NCBI GenBank assembly: GCA_963792405.1
Contig: CAWBVU010000006.1
Coordinates: forward strand, 1,550,001-1,614,000
Direction: 5' to 3'
DNA length: 64,000 nucleotides
Source: SZUA-442 sp963792405
Lineage (GTDB): Bacteria; Actinomycetota; Acidimicrobiia; Spongiisociales; UBA5794
Shown here: positions 25,741 to 34,011 of the stretch, piece by piece
Layout: the number at the start of each line of letters is the position of its first letter
How positions within the stretch are numbered: the stretch's first letter is position 1
The notes under the pieces: model-generated
What the model was told of the DNA's origin: nothing
The model's input: only the letters and a program-made list of their open reading frames with translations
The model's database searches: none
Translations under genes and position numbers: made by a program

Positions 25741-26610
25741 TCACCTGATCGGGTTCACCATCTCCTCGAGGCGTGCGATGCGCTCGTGGACCGGTGGATG
25801 GGTCGCGAACATCTTGAACATCTGGCCCCTGTTCCCGCCCCTCCGCTCGAACGCCTTGAGGGGGTCGGCGATGAACAATTGGGACACTGCGGGGTTCACC
25901 TCCATCGGGATCCGCTCCGTGCCCGAGGCGATCTTGCGCAGGGCCGACGCCAGCGCCAGCGGCGAACCCGTGACCTCGGCGCCGTCGTGATCGGCCTCGA
26001 ACTCGCGTGAGCGGCTGATCGCCATCTGCAGCAACACGGCGGCGATCGGCACGACGATCATCGCAATGAGTCCGATGACCGCACCTGCCGGATTGTCGTT
26101 GTCCCGGCGGCCACCGAGGTTCGACCAGAATGCCATCCTTGCGAGGAGCGACAGGGCAGCGGCCAGTGTCGCCGCGATCGTGGCGATCAGGATGTCCCGG
26201 TTCTTGACGTGCGACAGCTCATGGGCGAGGACGCCCTCGAGCTCGCGTATGTCGAGCATCTCGACGATACCGGTCGTCACGGCGACGGCCGCGTGCCTGG
26301 GGCTCCTGCCGGTGGCGAAGGCATTGGGTTGGGGCGAGTCGATCACGTACAGATCCGGCATGGGCATGCCCTCGCGCTGGGCGAGGGACGACACGATGCT
26401 CTGGACGTTGGGCAACTCCGTCGGGCCGAGGGGCCGCGCACGGGAGGCCTTCAGCGCGATCTTGTCGGAGAAGAAGTACATCCCGAAGTTGAAGAGGGCA
26501 GCGAAGCCGAGTGCGAACAGCCCACCCTGCGATCCGCCGAGGAGGTACCCGAGGCCGACGAACAGCATCCCGAGGAAGGTCAGGAGCAGCGCCGTCTTGA
26601 CGTTGTTCAT
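25741..26610 (-). CDS. htpX: HtpX-type membrane zinc metalloprotease
   Basis: A 289-residue membrane-protein quality-control protease. Two N-terminal hydrophobic helices (about 6-46) are followed by HELSH (130-134) with the family context GVLAHELSHVKNRDI. Two further helices (about 141-158 and 178-196) and the third-ligand region SREFEADHDGAEV come next, ending ATHPPVHERIARLEE. It degrades misfolded membrane proteins and in other bacteria is induced by envelope stress. The start is an ATG preceded by TACGAT 6 nt upstream. Confidence 0.93.
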   Translation of the reverse strand: MNNVKTALLLTFLGMLFVGLGYLLGGSQGGLFALGFAALFNFGMYFFSDKIALKASRARPLGPTELPNVQSIVSSLAQREGMPMPDLYVIDSPQPNAFATGRSPRHAAVAVTTGIVEMLDIRELEGVLAHELSHVKNRDILIATIAATLAAALSLLARMAFWSNLGGRRDNDNPAGAVIGLIAMIVVPIAAVLLQMAISRSREFEADHDGAEVTGSPLALASALRKIASGTERIPMEVNPAVSQLFIADPLKAFERRGGNRGQMFKMFATHPPVHERIARLEEMVNPIR

Positions 26611-26616
26611 GGACTG

Positions 26617-26622
26617 ATCGTA
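26617..26622 (-). promoter_or_regulatory. -10 box of htpX (leaderless type)
   Basis: TACGAT on the minus strand, 6 nt before the ATG at 26610. Confidence 0.45.
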
Positions 26623-26654
26623 CCGACGGGTTCCCGATACGTCTGCGCACGCGA

Positions 26655-26685
26655 AGGGGCGGCGGAGGTCTCCCCCGCCGCCCCT
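26655..26685 (-). terminator. Terminator of the PASTA-domain gene
   Basis: An 11-bp perfect stem (26655-26665 with 26675-26685), 9-nt loop, extendable past one bulge, just after the stop of the upstream gene. Confidence 0.55.
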
Positions 26686-26700
26686 CGCGAACGATCCCGT

Positions 26701-28513
26701 TCAGGCCCCGGACCCCGGTGGCGTCCCTTCCGTCGGCGGCGTGTCGGGAGGCGGAGCAGCACCCTCACCCGTCGGCGGCGATGCCGGCGGAGTTGCCGGA
26801 CCCGCCTGGGGGGCGGGTGCCGTCCCGCCGGCCCCCACCGAGCCCGATGTCGTCGTCGTCGGGCCACCATCGCCATCATCGGAACGGGTCCGCGAGCGGT
26901 GCTCGAGGATGAGGGCGACACCGAGGATGAGCGCGACGACGAGCAGCACGATCAGCAGGATCCAGACCCACGCCGGCACGCCGTCGTCCTGTGGTTCGTC
27001 GACGATCTCCCCGACGGGTGGGAGGGCGAAGGTCGCGTCGTAGGCGCTCCCGTCCTCAGCGGTTCCGGTGATCAGGACCTCGTACGCCACGTTCGGGTCC
27101 AACGAGTTCGTGTCGATCGTGAGACGCCAATACCCCGAGTCGTCGACGATCTCCTTCGCGGTCAGGTCCGTTGCGAGGATCGACACGGTCGCCACGCTCT
27201 GCGGCTCGAAGTTGATGCCGCCTGCGGTGAGGATCCGGTTCGGGTCGAGCTTGATGCTCGCCCAGGGCTCCTGCGTGGCGGGGCTGAGCTGCACGGTGAC
27301 CTCGGAACCTGCAGGGACCAGCTCACCGGCCACAGGGTCCTGCTCGACCACGAATCCGTCCGGATCGGGATCGTCCGGGTCCTCGACGACTGCGAGGCTC
27401 AGGCCGAGCTCGCCGGCGACTGCCCGGGCCTCATCGGCGGTCAGCCCGAGCAGGTCCGGGACCTCGACGTCCTCGGGGCCCGACGACCAGAGGATCGCCA
27501 CGCTCGTCCCCGGCGCGACCGCGATCCCTGCGGTGGGATTCGTCGAGATGACCAGGCCCTCCTCGATCTCGTCCGAGGGTTGCTGCGTGGCCGTCGACGT
27601 GAGGCCCACCGCCTCGAGCTGGGCCTGGGCGTCGGCGAGGGCCAGGCCGACCACGTCGGGGACCTCCACGGTGGACGGGCCGGTCGACACGAGGAGGGTG
27701 ACGATCTCGCCCGTGGCGAGCTCGGTGCCCGCAGGTGGCTGGGTCCCGATGACGATGCCCGCCTCGACGGTGTCGGAGGCCTGTTCCTGCGTGCCGACGT
27801 TGTAGCCGGCGGCGACGAGTGCGGCTCCGGCGTCCCCCGACGATGAGCCCCGCCACATCCGGAACCGTCGGCAGGCCGATGGCTTCGACCAGGGCGGTCA
27901 TGGACGGGATGATCGACTGGGCAATGCCGGTCGTGGCGCCGTCGTTGACGACGAACACGTCGATGTAATTGTCGGCGCCCGGCGTCACGTCGGCGGTCAC
28001 GCCGCCGGATTCGACCGCCACGCTGGTGCCCGCGGCGATCGTCAGGGTGGCTGCCTGCTCCCCCGGTGCCACGGTCGAGGTCGTTCCGTCGACCGTGATG
28101 TCGGCATCGGCGGCGGTCGCGTTCCACACGGCCACGACCGCCTGCCCCGCAGGGATCTCCTCGATGACCACCGGGTACGGCTGGGCGGTGCCGTCGTCTG
28201 GCCCGTAGCCGGACACGACGGTCCACGCCGTGGCGGGCGGGACGAGACCCGACCAGCTCGACCCATCGCTGAACGCCACGGCGTACTCACCGTTGTCCAC
28301 GATCTGTGGATCGCTCGTGGCGGCGAAGGGGAGGTCGGCCGCGACCTCGGCGCCGTCGACGGTGACGCTCACCGGATCGGCGCTGGTCCCATTGACGAAG
28401 GCCAGTCGCGCCTGCGTGGTCTGGGCGACGGCCGACGGTCCTGCGGCCGCCACGAGCGCCGACGCGACAACGGCGAGGACCACGAGGCGGATCAGACGGT
28501 TTCCCCGGTTCAT
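26701..28513 (-). pseudogene. Secreted, membrane-anchored DUF4397 plus PASTA protein, one-base frameshift
   Basis: Two frames form one protein. The first frame (from 28513) has a signal peptide (RLIRLVVLAVVASALVAAAGPSAVAQ) and a DUF4397-like beta domain (ARLAFVNGTSADPVSVTVDG), and reaches GLPTVPDVAGL. The second continues as three PASTA repeats (GYNVGTQEQASDTVEAG..., VEVPDVVGLALADAQAQLEA, VEVPDLLGLTADEARAVAG), an Ig-like stretch, a membrane helix (VWILLIVLLVVALILGVALI) and a Pro/Gly-rich tail. The join is a run of five G (CCCCC at 27834-27838); removing one G gives VPDVAGLIVGDAGAALVAAGY, a correct first PASTA repeat. PASTA domains bind cell-wall muropeptides in other proteins. The break may be an assembly error. 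Confidence 0.8.
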
Positions 28514-28672
28514 GTGCGTTTCCCCCGAACCTCGACGGACATGGCGTCACAACCATGGTATGCGAGAACGCGACATCACATGATGGATTCGATCGAGCAC
28601 CCTGAGCACCCGCCATGCGAGGCGTCTACGATGATGGGATCCACCCAGGGAGGGTGGCGAAAGGAGCTGGGA

Positions 28673-29479
28673 ATGAGACGACGACTTCTCCGCGTGGCGT
28701 TGCTCGGCATGGTCATCGGCCTGGTCATGGCGATGGTGGGGCCGGCATCGGCGATCAAGAACGGCGACCTCGATGGTGACGGCCATCCGTTCGTCGGCCT
28801 GATGGTCGCCCAGGACGCCGCCGGCAACCCGATGTGGCGCTGCTCGGGCACACTGCTGTCCCCGACGGTGTTCCTCACGGCGGGACACTGCACCGAGGCA
28901 CCCGCCGCGCAGGTCGAGATCTGGTTCGACGCCGACGTCGAGAGTGGGATCCCGGCCAATGGCTACCCGTTCACCGGCGACGTGGGTGGAACGCCGTACA
29001 CGCATCCGGACCACAACCCGGATGCGTTCTTCGTCCGTGACGTCGGTGTGGTCGTCCTCGACGAGCCGTTCTACAGCCCCAACGGGGAATACGGGACACT
29101 GCCGACGCTCGACCAGCTCGACGCACTGAAGACCCAGCGCGGCAAGCAGGACGTGACGTTCACGGCGGTCGGGTACGGGTTGCAGTACATCAACCCGGTG
29201 TTCGTCGAATCCGAGCGTGTGAGGATGGTCGCCACTCCGAAGCTGAACCAGATCAACGTCCCCGGCTTCACCGGCGACTTCTCACTGCTGCTGTCGAACA
29301 ACCACTCGACGGGCGGCACGTGCTTCGGCGATTCCGGCGGCCCGAACTTCCTCGGCGACTCCAACGTCGTCGCGGGGGTGACGTCCTTCGGCATCAACGG
29401 CAACTGCGCCGGCACCGGCGGCGTGTTCCGGATGGACCGCTCGTGGTCACTCGACTGGGTGAGTAGCTTCCTCGGCTGA
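28673..29479 (+). CDS. Secreted trypsin-like serine protease (S1 family)
   Basis: A 268-residue protein with a signal peptide (residues 1-27, ending GPASA). It has the full S1 triad: His72 in LTAGHC, Asp123 in VRDVGVVVLD and Ser221 in CFGDSGGP. The cysteines around the serine (TCF and NGNC) are in the expected disulfide positions. The N-terminus of the mature form is IKNGDLDGDGHPFVG, lacking the classical IVGG activation sequence. I chose ATG 28673 because AAGGAG lies 6 nt upstream and the signal peptide starts there; longer in-frame extension to 28514 is not needed. Substrate unknown. Confidence 0.88.
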   Translation: MRRRLLRVALLGMVIGLVMAMVGPASAIKNGDLDGDGHPFVGLMVAQDAAGNPMWRCSGTLLSPTVFLTAGHCTEAPAAQVEIWFDADVESGIPANGYPFTGDVGGTPYTHPDHNPDAFFVRDVGVVVLDEPFYSPNGEYGTLPTLDQLDALKTQRGKQDVTFTAVGYGLQYINPVFVESERVRMVATPKLNQINVPGFTGDFSLLLSNNHSTGGTCFGDSGGPNFLGDSNVVAGVTSFGINGNCAGTGGVFRMDRSWSLDWVSSFLG

Positions 29480-29524
29480 GCGACACCGGGGAAGCGCGTC
29501 ACAGCACGCGCATCCTGGAGGCGA

Positions 29525-29554
29525 AGAGGGGCCTGCCGCAGCGCAGGCCCCTCT
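29525..29554 (+). terminator. Terminator of the serine protease gene
   Basis: A 12-bp perfect stem (29525-29536 with 29543-29554) with a 6-nt loop. The remainder of 29480-29811 shows no gene; a TAGGCT near 29698 could be a -10 for the next gene. Confidence 0.6.
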
Positions 29555-29811
29555 CTCGTGCGTTCCCCGGATCGGGCCCGAACCGCGGCAGGGCCCGCCA
29601 GACACCTCGGCGAGCTTCCGGGTGCGACCGGCTGCAACGTCGCGAAAACACGCCCTGATTTCTCGGGCATTCCCGTGTCGGCCACGGTCCGTGCGCGTAG
29701 GCTCGCGCTGAGCGCGGAGGTGCCGCCTGGGCCCGAGGTCTCGGAGTCGAGACGCGGGGGACGCCGACAGTCCGCTGGAAGCGCAGACCGAGCGAAAGGG
29801 AGCGGCCCACC

Positions 29812-31674
29812 ATGTCGCGAAGATTGCTGATCACGCTCGCCGCCCTCGCCCTCGTGGTCGTGGTGTTCCCCACGGCCGCCGTCGGCGAGACGACGACGTT
29901 GAACGAACCCGACAGGATCACCGTCGAGAAATTCGACACCACGACGCCCTTCCCCGGTGTCGGTGAGGCGAGCGACAGCACGGCCTCATCTCCGGACCTC
30001 GAGATCCAGAAGCCGAAGCGCACGGGGAGCAACCCCCTCCGCAGGGCTCCGGGATCGGGAGATGCGGAGGCGCTGTCCCCGGGATTGGGAACGGCCACGT
30101 CGTCAGGCAAGACGGCGAAGTCGAACCCTGAGATCGTCTGGAGCGTCGAGGGGGTCAACCACCGCGACAGCCGCCTGGCCTTCGGTGGCAACCAGTTCTC
30201 CGGCGAGCCCGCCGACCAGGGCGTGTGTGCAGGGAACGGCTACGTCCTCGAGACCGTGAACTCGGCACTCCGTGTGTTCGATGCAGCCACGGGTGTCCCG
30301 GTGACGGGTGTGGCCGCGTTGAACGAGTTCTACGGGTTCCCGCCGGCGATCGATCGCTCCACGTTCGAGTTCGGGCCGTTCACATTCGACATCAGCTGTC
30401 ACTATGACCCCGACTCGAATCGGTGGTTCCACCTCGCGGTCGACCTCGACCAGGACCCCGATACCGGTGCGTTCACGGGGAGGAACTACCTCGACCTCGC
30501 AGTGAGCACGAGCGGTGATCCGACCGGCTCATGGGACGTGTATCGCATTCCCGGTGTCAACAACGGCACCGAGGGCACACCGGACCACGGCTGCGGAGCC
30601 ACGTTCACCGAGTGCTTCGCCGACTTCCCGCACATCGGCGTGGACAGGAACGGCGTGTACATCTCGACGAACGAGTTCCCGCTCTTCGAGAACGGGTTCA
30701 TCGGCGCCCAGGTGTACGCGATCTCCAAGGCGGCGCTCGTTGCGGGTGCGCCGTCGATCGACGCGTATCTGTTCAACACCGGTGTGGACCCATGGATGGT
30801 CGCCGCCGACCAGCCCGGATTCACGCTGTGGCCCGCGCTCTCCGCAGGGAAGCAGTTCGACGGTGCACAAGGCGGGACGCAGTATTTCGTCAGCTCGAAC
30901 GCCGTGTTCGACGACTTCAACGGCGACTCGGAGGAGATCATCGTCTGGGCGTTGAGCAACACGAAGTCGCTCAACTCGGCGAACCCGAGCCTGCGGCTGA
31001 CGAAGACGATCGTGCCGTCGCTGCGCTACGCGGTGCCGCCACCGTCCGTGCAGAAGGACGGCGACATCCCCCTCGGGGAGTTCCTATACGGGGCGACCGA
31101 GCCGGGGCTGATCGACACGAGCGACTCGAGGGTTCTCGACGTACGGTACGCCAACGGCAAGTTGTGGGCCGTGGCCGGCACCGCCGCCGAGGTCGCAGGC
31201 GAGCAGCGGGCCGGTGCGGCGTGGTTCATCCTCGATCCGAAGGTGAACGCGAACGGCGTCTCGGCGACCATGCGGATGCAGGGCATCCTCGCCCTCGAGG
31301 GTGAGAGCCTCGCCTATCCGACGCTCGGCGTCACGACCTCCGGCCGTGGCGTGATGGGCTTCACGCGGGTCGGTGAGGAGCTGTTCCCGAGCCAGGGCTA
31401 CGCATCCATCGATGCGGTCGCAGGCGTCGGTCCGGTGAAGATGGCCGCCGAGGGGAATGCCCCGCAGGACGGCTTCACCGAGTACGAAGGTGGCCGGCCC
31501 CGCTGGGGCGACTACGGCGCCGCAGCGGTGGACGGTCCCGTCGTCTACCTGGCAGGTCAGTACATCGAGCAGGGCCCCTGCACGGTTCCTGAGTTCCTGC
31601 CACCGGGTGACTGCGGAGGCACCCGTACGTCCTTCGCCAACTGGAGCACTCGGGTCACGAAGACGACCCCGTAG
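29812..31674 (+). CDS. Large secreted protein of unknown function
   Basis: A 620-residue protein with a clear signal peptide (SRRLLITLAALALVVVVFPTAAVG). A polar low-complexity region (about 27-105) follows, then a long beta-rich part. That part has repeated blade-like motifs, for example GNGYVLETVNSALRVFDAATG, GVDRNGVYISTNEFP, YFVSSNAVFDDFNGD and RPRWGDYGAAAVDGPVVYLAG. The layout resembles actinobacterial extracellular proteins with a beta-propeller core, but I recognise no catalytic motif. A ribosome site AGGGAG lies 9 nt before the ATG. It is followed by a strong hairpin. Confidence 0.75.
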   Translation: MSRRLLITLAALALVVVVFPTAAVGETTTLNEPDRITVEKFDTTTPFPGVGEASDSTASSPDLEIQKPKRTGSNPLRRAPGSGDAEALSPGLGTATSSGKTAKSNPEIVWSVEGVNHRDSRLAFGGNQFSGEPADQGVCAGNGYVLETVNSALRVFDAATGVPVTGVAALNEFYGFPPAIDRSTFEFGPFTFDISCHYDPDSNRWFHLAVDLDQDPDTGAFTGRNYLDLAVSTSGDPTGSWDVYRIPGVNNGTEGTPDHGCGATFTECFADFPHIGVDRNGVYISTNEFPLFENGFIGAQVYAISKAALVAGAPSIDAYLFNTGVDPWMVAADQPGFTLWPALSAGKQFDGAQGGTQYFVSSNAVFDDFNGDSEEIIVWALSNTKSLNSANPSLRLTKTIVPSLRYAVPPPSVQKDGDIPLGEFLYGATEPGLIDTSDSRVLDVRYANGKLWAVAGTAAEVAGEQRAGAAWFILDPKVNANGVSATMRMQGILALEGESLAYPTLGVTTSGRGVMGFTRVGEELFPSQGYASIDAVAGVGPVKMAAEGNAPQDGFTEYEGGRPRWGDYGAAAVDGPVVYLAGQYIEQGPCTVPEFLPPGDCGGTRTSFANWSTRVTKTTP

Positions 31675-31690
31675 GAGTCGAGGACGACGA

Positions 31691-31720
31691 CGGAGGGGGC
31701 GGCACTCGCCGCCCCCTCCG
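31691..31720. terminator. Bidirectional terminator between converging genes
   Basis: A perfect 13-bp stem (31691-31703 with 31708-31720) with loop ACTC, between the secreted-protein gene and the lipoprotein gene. Confidence 0.65.
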
Positions 31721-31746
31721 TTCACGTGGACCGCCGCGTCGTCGGC

Positions 31747-32322
31747 CTACGGCGTCTGGTTCGGGGGCACCCTGACCTCGGTGTCGGGATCCGGAGGCGT
31801 GAGCTCCTCATCGGCGACATCGGTCGCATCGGTGGCGGCGTCCTGGCCCTCGGACGATCCCTCGGCCACAGGAGGCTCGGGGGACTCGCAGCGGGCGGGG
31901 AGGCTTCCGGTCGCACCGTGGTACTCGTACACGTCCGTCCCTGCCACCAACTCGATCCGATAGCCGTCGACGAGGGCCTGCGTGTAGGCCATCCCCGGTT
32001 CGGGGCAGCCGAGGGACCCGTCGGGCCAGGTGAGCTCGTGGGCTGCAATCACGCCGATGAGGGTGTCGTCGGGGAGGCGAGAGGCGAGATCCGCCATCGC
32101 GGCGTCGACTTCCGCGGCGAGGTCGGGGGACACGGCCGGGAGGCCTTCTCCCTCGGTGCCGTCCCCGATCCCGTCGCCGGGATCCACGGGACCCGAACCT
32201 GCGGCGGGAAGCGTCTCGGTGGTGGCGGGTGGGATCCGCTCGCCCTCGTCGTCCCCGGTGTCCGAGGCGCATCCGGCGACGATGACCGCCGCGATCGTCA
32301 CGGCGATGAGCACCCGGGTCAT
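31747..32322 (-). CDS. Lipoprotein of unknown function
   Basis: A 191-residue protein with a lipobox (VIVAGCAS, Cys18). An acidic linker is followed by a compact domain containing LTWPDGSLGCPEPGMAYTQ and YRIELVAGTDVYEYHGATG, a pattern found in uncharacterised secreted proteins of several phyla, then an acidic tail. The ATG overlaps the stop of the upstream methyltransferase gene (ATGA), and GGAGGGAG precedes it, so the two are co-translated. The coupling to a cytoplasmic methyltransferase has no obvious functional reason. Confidence 0.78.
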   Translation of the reverse strand: MTRVLIAVTIAAVIVAGCASDTGDDEGERIPPATTETLPAAGSGPVDPGDGIGDGTEGEGLPAVSPDLAAEVDAAMADLASRLPDDTLIGVIAAHELTWPDGSLGCPEPGMAYTQALVDGYRIELVAGTDVYEYHGATGSLPARCESPEPPVAEGSSEGQDAATDATDVADEELTPPDPDTEVRVPPNQTP

Positions 32323-33428
32323 AGCATCTCCCTCCATCCGTCGTTCGAGGATGTGACGGTCGGCGACGCCTCGGAAGTTCCCTTCTCGATCAGGGCGACC
32401 GTGAACCCTCCGAACGAGCTCGGGTCCATGACCGCTTCGAGGTCCAACCGATCCGACCGGGCGATGAGCGAGTCCATCGTGCGGCTCTCGGACGCGGCAT
32501 GGCGCTCGGCTTCGCGCAGGCCTGTGGCGATCTCCCCCGCACCGAACCGGTCCAGGAAGGCCGCCTGCGTCGTGACCTCCACTCCTGCGCCGCATCGCTG
32601 CGCGGCGTCGACGAGGGCATCGACGTTGACGTCGACCGTCAGGTCGGTGCCACCGGGATCGCCGAACGGGTCGATCCCCGACCGGTGGCGTCGGTAGGAC
32701 CGCAGCACCGATGCCGGGTCCCTCGCCGCGAGGTCGTCGGCGGTGGCCGCGTAGTCGATGACGCACAGCGCCACTCGGGGGAAGCGATCGAGGACGTTTC
32801 GGATCCATGTCGACACGCCCCGTTGCACCGAGACCACCGACCCCACACCAGCCATCGGCACATGGCGCTCACACCAGGCTGCGACGTCGGGACGGGCAGG
32901 GAGGTCGACGGGGACGAGCTCGCCGAGTGCCTCCCCCACGCCGATCTCGACCCAGCCGTCCCTGGTGCGGCGCGCCAGCGCGGCGGGGATGTTGTCGAGC
33001 ACCTCGTTCGCCACGACGACCGCCGACGACGCCCCCGGGACGTCGTCGAGCGCCGCAGCGACGGTGACCTCCGGGTGTGCCGCGGTGAGCGCGTGTCGTG
33101 CCGGACCGGAGCGTTCGACCGCCACCACCGGACCCGGCCAGACCACGCGAAGGCCGGCGAGCATCGCACCCGAGCCCGCACCCACCTCGATCAGCGGCAC
33201 GTCATCACCGAAGCCTGCCGCATCGGCAACGCCCAGCGCCCACCTGCCGACCAGCGTGCCGAACAGGGAACTCACCTCGGGGCTCGTGAGGAAGTCCTGC
33301 TCCCGGCCGGGGGCACCCCTCCCCGCCCCGAAGAAGCCCGCGTCGGGGTCGTAGAGGCAGGTTTCCATGTAGTCGTCGAACGGCATCGGCCCGTCGGCGA
33401 TGACGCGTGCGATGATCCGATCCCTCAT
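32319..33428 (-). CDS. MidA/NDUFAF7-type SAM-dependent methyltransferase
   Basis: A 369-residue protein of the Methyltransf_28 group. It opens with IADGPMPFDDYMETCLYDP (the family's GPM-F--YM--CLY pattern) and FLTSPEVSSLFGTLVGRW. It has the SAM-binding LIEVGAGSGAML (about 79-90) and VVVANEVLDNIPAA. The mitochondrial relative NDUFAF7 dimethylates an arginine of the complex I subunit equal to NuoD during assembly. This gene lies about 0.6 kb from the end of a nuo operon, so a complex I assembly role is plausible, but bacterial members are poorly studied. It overlaps the following lipoprotein gene by 4 nt. Confidence 0.83.
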   Translation of the reverse strand: MRDRIIARVIADGPMPFDDYMETCLYDPDAGFFGAGRGAPGREQDFLTSPEVSSLFGTLVGRWALGVADAAGFGDDVPLIEVGAGSGAMLAGLRVVWPGPVVAVERSGPARHALTAAHPEVTVAAALDDVPGASSAVVVANEVLDNIPAALARRTRDGWVEIGVGEALGELVPVDLPARPDVAAWCERHVPMAGVGSVVSVQRGVSTWIRNVLDRFPRVALCVIDYAATADDLAARDPASVLRSYRRHRSGIDPFGDPGGTDLTVDVNVDALVDAAQRCGAGVEVTTQAAFLDRFGAGEIATGLREAERHAASESRTMDSLIARSDRLDLEAVMDPSSFGGFTVALIEKGTSEASPTVTSSNDGWREML

Positions 33429-33449
33429 ACCGCTGTCGCCATGGCGCGG

Positions 33450-33459
33450 AGTGTAGGTT
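33450..33459. promoter_or_regulatory. Overlapping divergent -10 boxes for the methyltransferase and HIT genes
   Basis: Minus-strand TACACT (33450-33455) and plus-strand TAGGTT (33454-33459) share the same TA. The plus-strand box is 7 nt before the HIT ATG. Only 38 bases separate the two start codons. Confidence 0.45.
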
Positions 33460-33466
33460 GTGGCCC

Positions 33467-33961
33467 ATGAGCGAACCCGACTGCATCCTGTGTGCAGGCC
33501 AGGCCATGGACCACACCCTGATGGTCAGCGAGGTGTGGAGCAACGACCTGTGGCGGCTGACGACCGTCACGGTCGGCGAGCTCCCCGGCTACTCGTACCT
33601 GAGCCCCAAGCGCCACATCCGAGACCTGACCGAGCTCGACGGCGCGGAGGCGGCGACCTTCGGCGACGTCCTCGCGGCGACGTCCAGGGCGATCCGGGAT
33701 GCGACCGGCGCGGAGCTCGTCTACCTGTACGCCCTCGGTGAGGGTGTCGACCACTTCCACATCCACCTCGCACCGCACAGGGAACCGGGCAGCCCTCTCG
33801 TCGACGACCCGATCAAGGGCGCCAAGCATGTGACCCACCTGCCGACCGGTGAGGAGGTGTGGTCGAGCGACCGCTATCCCCTCCAGCCCGCCGAGATCAT
33901 GCAGGGCGCCATCGAGGGCATCCGCACCCGACTGGCACCCGTTCCTCCCACTCCTGCGTAG
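33467..33961 (+). CDS. HIT-family nucleotide-binding protein
   Basis: A 164-residue histidine-triad protein. The triad motif HFHIHLAPH is at 96-104 (His96, His98, His100), preceded by LYALGEGVD. Its N-terminus has a CILC pair (Cys6 and Cys9), as in HIT proteins with an N-terminal metal site. The substrate (a nucleoside phosphoramidate or dinucleotide polyphosphate) cannot be fixed from sequence. I start at ATG 33467, downstream of a possible TTG at 33458, because the -10 box lies exactly 7 nt upstream. Confidence 0.85.
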   Translation: MSEPDCILCAGQAMDHTLMVSEVWSNDLWRLTTVTVGELPGYSYLSPKRHIRDLTELDGAEAATFGDVLAATSRAIRDATGAELVYLYALGEGVDHFHIHLAPHREPGSPLVDDPIKGAKHVTHLPTGEEVWSSDRYPLQPAEIMQGAIEGIRTRLAPVPPTPA

Positions 33962-34011
33962 CGGGTTCCCCACGCAGGAACCGCGGTAGGCGGGAAGGCC
34001 GGGACGGAACG

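Noticed and set aside
33963..33982. Terminator after the HIT gene (GGTTCC...GGAACC)
   Set aside because: Only six base pairs with a 7-nt loop and no T tract; too weak to list.
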